The position numbers and the translations under genes were made by a program. Below are positions 60,281 through 64,000 of a DNA stretch of 64,000 bases, one piece after another (position 1 is the stretch's first letter; the number at the start of each line of letters is the position of its first letter). The DNA is from Actinokineospora alba (GTDB lineage: Bacteria; Actinomycetota; Actinomycetes; Mycobacteriales; Pseudonocardiaceae). Under the pieces are notes generated by a model that saw only the letters and a list, made by a program, of their open reading frames with translations, ran no database searches and was not told the DNA's origin. The stretch lies in contig NZ_SNXU01000001.1 of the NCBI RefSeq assembly GCF_004362515.1, forward strand, positions 1,488,001-1,552,000, in the 5' to 3' direction.

Positions 60281-61474
60281 ATGTCCCGGTCCCGGTGGTC
60301 AATCCTGACGGTCATCGTCGTCGCGCAGACCGGGTCGATCTCGCTGCTCTTCGGCGTTCCGTTCCTGATCCCGCTGATGCGCGAGACCGAAGGCATCACG
60401 CTGACCCAGGCGGGCACCGTGGCCGCCGCACCGCTGCTGGGCCTGCTGGCCACGCTGATCATCTGGGGCGCCCTGGCCGACCGGTTCGGCGAACGTCTGA
60501 TCATGACCATCGGCATCCTGGGCACCGGTGTTTGCGGTGCCGGAGCGACCTTGACCGACGGGACCGCCGCACTCGGCTTGGCGCTGGTCGCGGCGGGCGC
60601 GTTCGGGTCGTCGATCAACGTGACCAGCGGGCGGGCGATCCTGGCCGCGTTCGACGTCTCCCAGCGCGGGCTGGCCATGGGTATCCGGCAGAGCGCGCAG
60701 CCGCTCGGGCTGAGCCTGGCCGCGGTCATCCTGCCGCCGGTGGGACTCGCCTGGGGCTACCGCGAGGCGCTGCTCGTGCCCGCGGGGATCTGCCTGGTGA
60801 TGGGCGTGGTGGTCGCCGTGGTCGTGCCCAGCCACCCGCGCGAAGAGCGCTCGCGAGTACGGGCACCGTCTCCCTACCGGGACATGCGGCTGTGGCGAGT
60901 GCACCTGGCCAGCACCCTGCTGGTGTGGCCGCAGTTCGTCGGCGGGGTGTTCGCCCTGACGTACCTGGTGAGCGAGCAGGGCTGGGATCCGGTGTCGGCC
61001 GGGGCGCTGCTCGCCGTGGTCCAGCTGCTCGGAGCCGGGGGACGAATCGGCGTGGGGGTCTGGTCGGACCGGGTGGACAGCCGAATGCGGCCGATGCGGA
61101 TCATCGCCGCCGCGGGCACGGTGTCGATGATCGTGTGGGCGCTGGGCGACGTGTTCGCGCCCGCGCTGGCGTTGTTCGGGCTGGTCGCGGTGACGGTCAT
61201 CGCCGCGTGCCCGAACGGCCTGGCGTTCACCGCGACCGCCGAACTCGCAGGTCCAGCGTGGGCGGGACGGGCGATGGGCGTGCAGAACACCGGGCAGAAC
61301 TCGATGGCGATGACGGTCGCGCCCGTGTTCGCCGCGGTCGTCACGGCGATCGGGTGGCCGCTCGCGCTGACCGCGGCGGCGGTGTTCCCGCTGGTCGCGG
61401 TCGGGCTGACACCGGTTCGCGGTGAGCGTTCCGGCGGGGCCGCGCAGGCCCAACCGGAACGCGCGCTCACCTAG
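60281..61474 (+). CDS. MFS transporter
   Basis: 397 residues with about twelve membrane helices. The loop after helix 2 (IIWGALADRFGERLIM) and the equivalent VGVWSDRVDSRMRPMR in the second half are MFS signatures. Substrate unknown. ATG 60281 has no ribosome site and lies after an AT-rich stretch containing TAGCTATGTT, so a leaderless message is possible. A GTTCC-N8-GGAAC inverted repeat at 60244-60261 could be an operator. Confidence 0.88.
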   Translation: MSRSRWSILTVIVVAQTGSISLLFGVPFLIPLMRETEGITLTQAGTVAAAPLLGLLATLIIWGALADRFGERLIMTIGILGTGVCGAGATLTDGTAALGLALVAAGAFGSSINVTSGRAILAAFDVSQRGLAMGIRQSAQPLGLSLAAVILPPVGLAWGYREALLVPAGICLVMGVVVAVVVPSHPREERSRVRAPSPYRDMRLWRVHLASTLLVWPQFVGGVFALTYLVSEQGWDPVSAGALLAVVQLLGAGGRIGVGVWSDRVDSRMRPMRIIAAAGTVSMIVWALGDVFAPALALFGLVAVTVIAACPNGLAFTATAELAGPAWAGRAMGVQNTGQNSMAMTVAPVFAAVVTAIGWPLALTAAAVFPLVAVGLTPVRGERSGGAAQAQPERALT

Positions 61475-61487
61475 GTAGCGGAAGGCG

Positions 61488-62069
61488 TCAGCGGTTTGTG
61501 TCCACCCGGTGGAAGTTCAGGTACGCGCGCGACGGTGTCGGGCCGCGCTGCCCCTGGTAGCGCGAGCCCGCCTTCTCCGAGCCGTACGGGTGCTCCGACG
61601 GGGAGGTCAGGCGGAACAGGCAGAGCTGTCCGATCTTCATGCCCGGCCAGAGGGTGATCGGCAGGTTCGCGACGTTGGACAGCTCGAGGGTGATGTGTCC
61701 GGTGAAGCCCGGGTCGATGAAACCCGCGGTCGAGTGCGTCAGCAGGCCCAGGCGTCCGAGGGAGGACTTGCCCTCAAGGCGGCCCGCCAGGTCGTCGGGC
61801 AGGGTGACGCGCTCATAGGTGGAGCCGAGGACGAACTCACCGGGGTGCAGCACGAACGGCTCGTCACCGTCGGCCTCGACCAGCGACGTCAGCTCGTCCT
61901 GCTGCTGACGGGGATCGATGTGGGTGTACTTGGTGTTGTTGAAGACACGGAAGAACCGGTCCAACCGCACGTCGACACTCGACGGCTGAACCATCTCCGG
62001 ATCGAAGGGCTCGATCCCCAATCGCTCGGAAGAAAGTTCCTTGTAAAGATCACAATCACTCAACAGCAC
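61488..62069 (-). CDS. dcd: dCTP deaminase
   Basis: 193 residues, standard length. Converts dCTP to dUTP (in some actinobacteria directly to dUMP) for thymidylate synthesis. Motifs: MVQPSSVDVRLDRFFRVF, EGKSSLGRLGLLTHSTAGFIDPGFTGHITLELSN with the catalytic Glu, and the C-terminal SEKAGSRYQGQRGPTPSR lid. The start is GTG 62069. A tRNA-Gly gene lies upstream on the other strand, as in mycobacteria. Confidence 0.97.
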   Translation of the reverse strand: MLLSDCDLYKELSSERLGIEPFDPEMVQPSSVDVRLDRFFRVFNNTKYTHIDPRQQQDELTSLVEADGDEPFVLHPGEFVLGSTYERVTLPDDLAGRLEGKSSLGRLGLLTHSTAGFIDPGFTGHITLELSNVANLPITLWPGMKIGQLCLFRLTSPSEHPYGSEKAGSRYQGQRGPTPSRAYLNFHRVDTNR

Positions 62070-62189
62070 GCTGCACCCTAACCCCCGTCCGGCGGAGTTG
62101 ACGCAGGGACTCGAGAGTTCCCAGCTTCCGATAAAATGAAACCGCCCCACCTGGGCTCCCAGACGACAGCGTGTATCCTGTCGATCACT

Positions 62190-62260
62190 GCGGATGTAGT
62201 TCAGTGGTAGAACATCAGCTTCCCAAGCTGAATATGCGGGTTCGATTCCCGTCATCCGCT
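62190..62260 (+). tRNA. tRNA-Gly (anticodon CCC)
   Basis: 71 bases. Acceptor GCGGATG (62190-62196) pairs CATCCGC (62253-62259); D arm GTTC-AGTGGTA-GAAC; anticodon arm with loop TTCCCAA, anticodon CCC reading GGG; T arm GCGGG-TTCGATT-CCCGT. CCA is encoded at 62261-62263. Confidence 0.97.
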
Positions 62261-62280
62261 CCAACGCCGTTCACGCAGCT

Positions 62281-62320
62281 CAGAAGGGGTGTCACCGGAT
62301 CATCGGTGACACCCCTTCTG
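62281..62320. terminator. Strong terminator between tRNA-Gly and HxlR gene
   Basis: CAGAAGGGGTGTCACCG (62281-62297) and CGGTGACACCCCTTCTG (62304-62320), 17-bp perfect arms, loop GATCAT; serves both the tRNA and the convergent HxlR gene. Confidence 0.92.
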
Positions 62321-62335
62321 CGTTGGTCGTGCTGT

Positions 62336-62836
62336 TCACGTGACTATCCGGCGGCGGGCGCCGGGGCCCGGGCGGGCGACGACGTCGCGGGGGGAGGCGA
62401 TCTCGTGGCCTTCGGCGCAGTGCAGGTGGGCGGCCACCGGGGATCCGCAGTCTCGGTGGGACAGCTCCAGCGGCGAGCCCTCGGGATCGGCTAGGTACCT
62501 GTTGCCCCAAGACCAGATGGCAACCAGGACCGGGTAGAGGTCGAAGCCCTTCTCCGTCAGCCGGTATTCGTGGCGTTCGCGTTCGCCTGGGTCGCGGTAG
62601 GGGCTGCGGTGGAGGACGCCTTCGTCGACGAGCATGGCGAGGCGGTTGGTGAGGACCTGGCGGGGGATCTCGGTGTGCTCCCGCATCTGGTCGAACCGGC
62701 GAATGCCGTTGAAGACCTCGCGGAGGACTACGAACGTCCAGCGTTCCCCCAGCACGCCCATCGCGCGGGCGATGGTGCAGTTGTCGACGGACCAGTCCAG
62801 TGCCGGGGGCCGCGTCGCGGTGGAGGGGTCCATCAC
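62336..62836 (-). CDS. HxlR family transcriptional regulator
   Basis: 166 residues. Winged helix with the HxlR start WSVDNCTIARAMGVLGERWTFVVLREVFNGIRRFDQM, including the sensor-type Cys (NCTIA), and the wing SPYRDPGERERHEYRLTEKG. A C-terminal His/Cys-containing extension (about residues 128-165, HRDCGSPVAAHLHCAEGHE) could bind metal, unusual for the family's usual ~110-130 residues. It is divergent from the thioesterase gene and likely controls it. Confidence 0.9.
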   Translation of the reverse strand: MMDPSTATRPPALDWSVDNCTIARAMGVLGERWTFVVLREVFNGIRRFDQMREHTEIPRQVLTNRLAMLVDEGVLHRSPYRDPGERERHEYRLTEKGFDLYPVLVAIWSWGNRYLADPEGSPLELSHRDCGSPVAAHLHCAEGHEIASPRDVVARPGPGARRRIVT

Positions 62837-62858
62837 CTCAGCCTAGGTCTCGTTGACA

Positions 62859-62887
62859 GACTCAGCAAGCCGGTGCGAGGCTGAGTC
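62859..62887. promoter_or_regulatory. Inverted repeat between HxlR and thioesterase genes
   Basis: GACTCAGC (62859-62866) and GCTGAGTC (62880-62887) with a 13-base spacer, ending just before the thioesterase ATG. A candidate HxlR operator; a further CTCAGC half-site lies at 62837-62842. Confidence 0.55.
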
Positions 62888-62888
62888 C

Positions 62889-63386
62889 ATGACACAGACT
62901 CAGACGCGTACCCGCACCTTCAGCTGGGACGACCCGCAGCTCAACGCCGCCGCGCTCGGGCAGCTCAGCGGGCTGGAACTGATGCAGGCGATGATCTCCG
63001 GCGAGATCCCCCCACCGCCGATCATGCGGCTGCTGGACATGGAGCGGATGGAAGCCGAGGAAGGCCGCGTGGTCGTCGAGATGCGCGCACAGGAGTTCCA
63101 CTACAACCCGCTGGGCGGTGTGCACGGCGGGGTCATCGCCACGCTGCTCGACACCGCCGCGGCCTGCGCGGTGCACACGACGCTGCCCGCGCGGACCGGC
63201 TACACCTCGCTGGACCTGACGACGAAGTTCCTGCGTCCCGCTTCCGTGGCGTCGGGCCTGCTGCGCTGCGAGGGCACCGTCATCTCTCGGGGCCGCCGGA
63301 CCGCCCTGGCCCAGGCCCAGCTGACCGACGAAGCGGGCAGGCTACTGGCCCACGCGACCTCCAGCTGCCTTATCTTCGAGGTCTGA
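62889..63386 (+). CDS. PaaI family thioesterase
   Basis: 165 residues. Hot-dog fold with the thioesterase core HYNPLGGVHGGVIATLLDTAAACAVHT (catalytic Asn/Gly/Asp region), then SLDLTTKFLRPA and ASSCLIFEV. It hydrolyses acyl- or aryl-CoA, for example phenylacetyl-CoA-type or medium-chain acyl-CoA. No CoA-pathway gene is adjacent. The start ATG 62889 directly follows the inverted repeat. A macrodomain gene follows after 16 bases on the same strand. Confidence 0.9.
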   Translation: MTQTQTRTRTFSWDDPQLNAAALGQLSGLELMQAMISGEIPPPPIMRLLDMERMEAEEGRVVVEMRAQEFHYNPLGGVHGGVIATLLDTAAACAVHTTLPARTGYTSLDLTTKFLRPASVASGLLRCEGTVISRGRRTALAQAQLTDEAGRLLAHATSSCLIFEV

Positions 63387-63402
63387 CGACTTTGGGGCGA
63401 CA

Positions 63403-64000
63403 TTGAAGATCACCACGGTTCACGGGGACATCACCGAGCAGCACGTCGACGCCGTGGTCAACGCGGCGAACTCCTCGCTGCTCGGCGGGGGCGGGGTGGA
63501 CGGCGCCATCCACCGCCGCGGCGGGAAGGCGATCCTCGACGAGTGCCGCGCGCTGCGGGCTTCGAAGTACGGCCGCGGTCTCCCCACGGGCCAGGCGGTC
63601 GCGACGACGGCAGGCGAACTGCCCGCCCAGTGGGTGATCCACACCGTCGGCCCCGGCTACGGCGCCGACGACCGGGTCGAGCTGCTCGCGTCCTGCTACC
63701 GGGAGTCGCTGCGGGTCGCCGACGAGTTGGGCGCCGCGACCGTGGCGTTCCCCGCTGTGTCGGCCGGGTCGTACGGCTGGCCCGCCGAGGAGGCCGCCCG
63801 AGTCGCGGTGGAGACGGTCTGGGCGGCTGACACGAAGGTCGCCGAAGCGCGCTTCGTGCTGTTCGACGAGACCGTCCTTCGGGCTTTCCAAGACGCTGTC
63901 CGGAAGGCGGGCCCGACGGACGCCGCGATCACCGCGGACCTCGCCGCCCTGCCGGACGCGCACTGGCGGCGGCTCTTCGCGCGGATGGACGGGCTGACCA
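63403..64000 (+). CDS. Macrodomain protein (ADP-ribose/O-acetyl-ADP-ribose hydrolase type), partial
   Basis: At least 199 residues; the frame is open to the right edge. Starts at TTG 63403 with GGGG 6 bases upstream: KITTVHGDITEQHVDAVVNAAN, then NSSLLGGGGVDGAIH and a later AFPAVSAGSYGWP, the ADP-ribose-binding loops of MacroD/YmdB-type enzymes. It removes ADP-ribose from protein or deacetylates O-acetyl-ADP-ribose. Sequence beyond the usual ~170 residues (ALPDAHWRRLFARMDGL) continues at the window end, so a C-terminal extension or fused domain follows. Confidence 0.88.
   Translation, partial: MKITTVHGDITEQHVDAVVNAANSSLLGGGGVDGAIHRRGGKAILDECRALRASKYGRGLPTGQAVATTAGELPAQWVIHTVGPGYGADDRVELLASCYRESLRVADELGAATVAFPAVSAGSYGWPAEEAARVAVETVWAADTKVAEARFVLFDETVLRAFQDAVRKAGPTDAAITADLAALPDAHWRRLFARMDGLT

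Noticed and set aside
62090..62264. An open frame upstream of dcd on the minus strand beginning MTGIEPAYSAWEADVL
   Set aside because: It is the antisense translation of the tRNA-Gly gene, a well-known artefact seen in many actinobacterial annotations; dcd starts at GTG 62069.

Overview
The window comes from the chromosome of a high-GC actinobacterium. A member of the Pseudonocardiales (Saccharothrix, Actinokineospora, Lentzea or Amycolatopsis type) fits best: it has type VII secretion accessory genes of the EspG/PPE/DUF3558 kind, an HspR/HAIR heat-shock circuit, many GTG and TTG starts, and families such as DUF3151, DUF6191 and PucR. The species cannot be named from sequence alone. Many genes match, from memory, the conserved mycobacterial Rv0321-Rv0384 neighbourhood (dcd with tRNA-Gly, a large Fe-S reductase, dnaK-grpE-dnaJ-hspR, purA, DUF3151, fba, DedA, GH76, pyrE, TrmH, clpB). 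It is therefore mostly core chromosome with lineage-specific insertions.

Layout. 1-3.2 kb: minus-strand ESX accessory cluster (EspG chaperone, PPE-like protein, DUF3558 lipoprotein, small substrate with a YxxxE tail). 3.3-7.9 kb: purD, then a TAXI-type TRAP transporter pair. 8.1-12.6 kb: secreted phosphodiesterase, MerR-like regulator behind a long gene-free leader with a strong hairpin, UBP zinc finger protein, Na+/H+ antiporter. 12.6-18.6 kb: purA, secreted HNH nuclease, DUF3151, a large membrane protein and fba. 18.7-27 kb: SDR, flavin oxidoreductase, sigma factor, nagA, DedA, FAD-linked oxidase and an HSL-type esterase. 27-35.4 kb: small hypothetical genes and possible decay, second DedA, a kinase/LacI divergent pair with a visible operator, SDR-GH76 pair, molybdopterin oxidoreductase. 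35.4-36.1 kb: gene-free stretch filled by a nested imperfect palindrome of about 330 bp with two inverted copies of a 93-94 bp hairpin element. 36.1-41.9 kb: pyrE-DUF2784-TrmH operon, scramblase-like protein, SDR, PucR regulator. 42-46.3 kb: two secreted SGNH hydrolases and clpB. 46.3-48.5 kb: MarR regulator and a globin-reductase. 48.6-50.5 kb: Ro60/TROVE gene preceded by noncoding Y RNA. 50.5-54.7 kb: hspR-dnaJ-grpE-dnaK. 54.8-64 kb: DUF4097, alpha/beta hydrolase, TetR-SMR pair, essential-type Fe-S reductase, MFS, dcd, tRNA-Gly(CCC), HxlR/thioesterase and a partial macrodomain gene.

The most interesting locus is 48.6-48.9 kb. Directly upstream of the Ro60-like gene lies a sequence that folds as a Y RNA of the YrlA type. 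It carries a circularly permuted tRNA-like module: T arm, then a 7-bp acceptor stem closed by a small loop, then a D arm with U8/A9 and GG. The whole is enclosed by a long Ro-type stem. Immediately upstream is a second, shorter copy with the same stem sequences but no tRNA-like module. The class is known, but the tandem full-plus-mini arrangement may not have been described.

Regulation visible in sequence: HspR (HAIR) operators at both dnaK and clpB tie the chaperones together; a LacI-type operator lies between the kinase and its regulator; related TAAC/GTTA palindromes precede the SDR at 18.8 kb and lie between the FAD oxidase and esterase at 25.8 kb; perfect hairpin terminators separate most convergent units.
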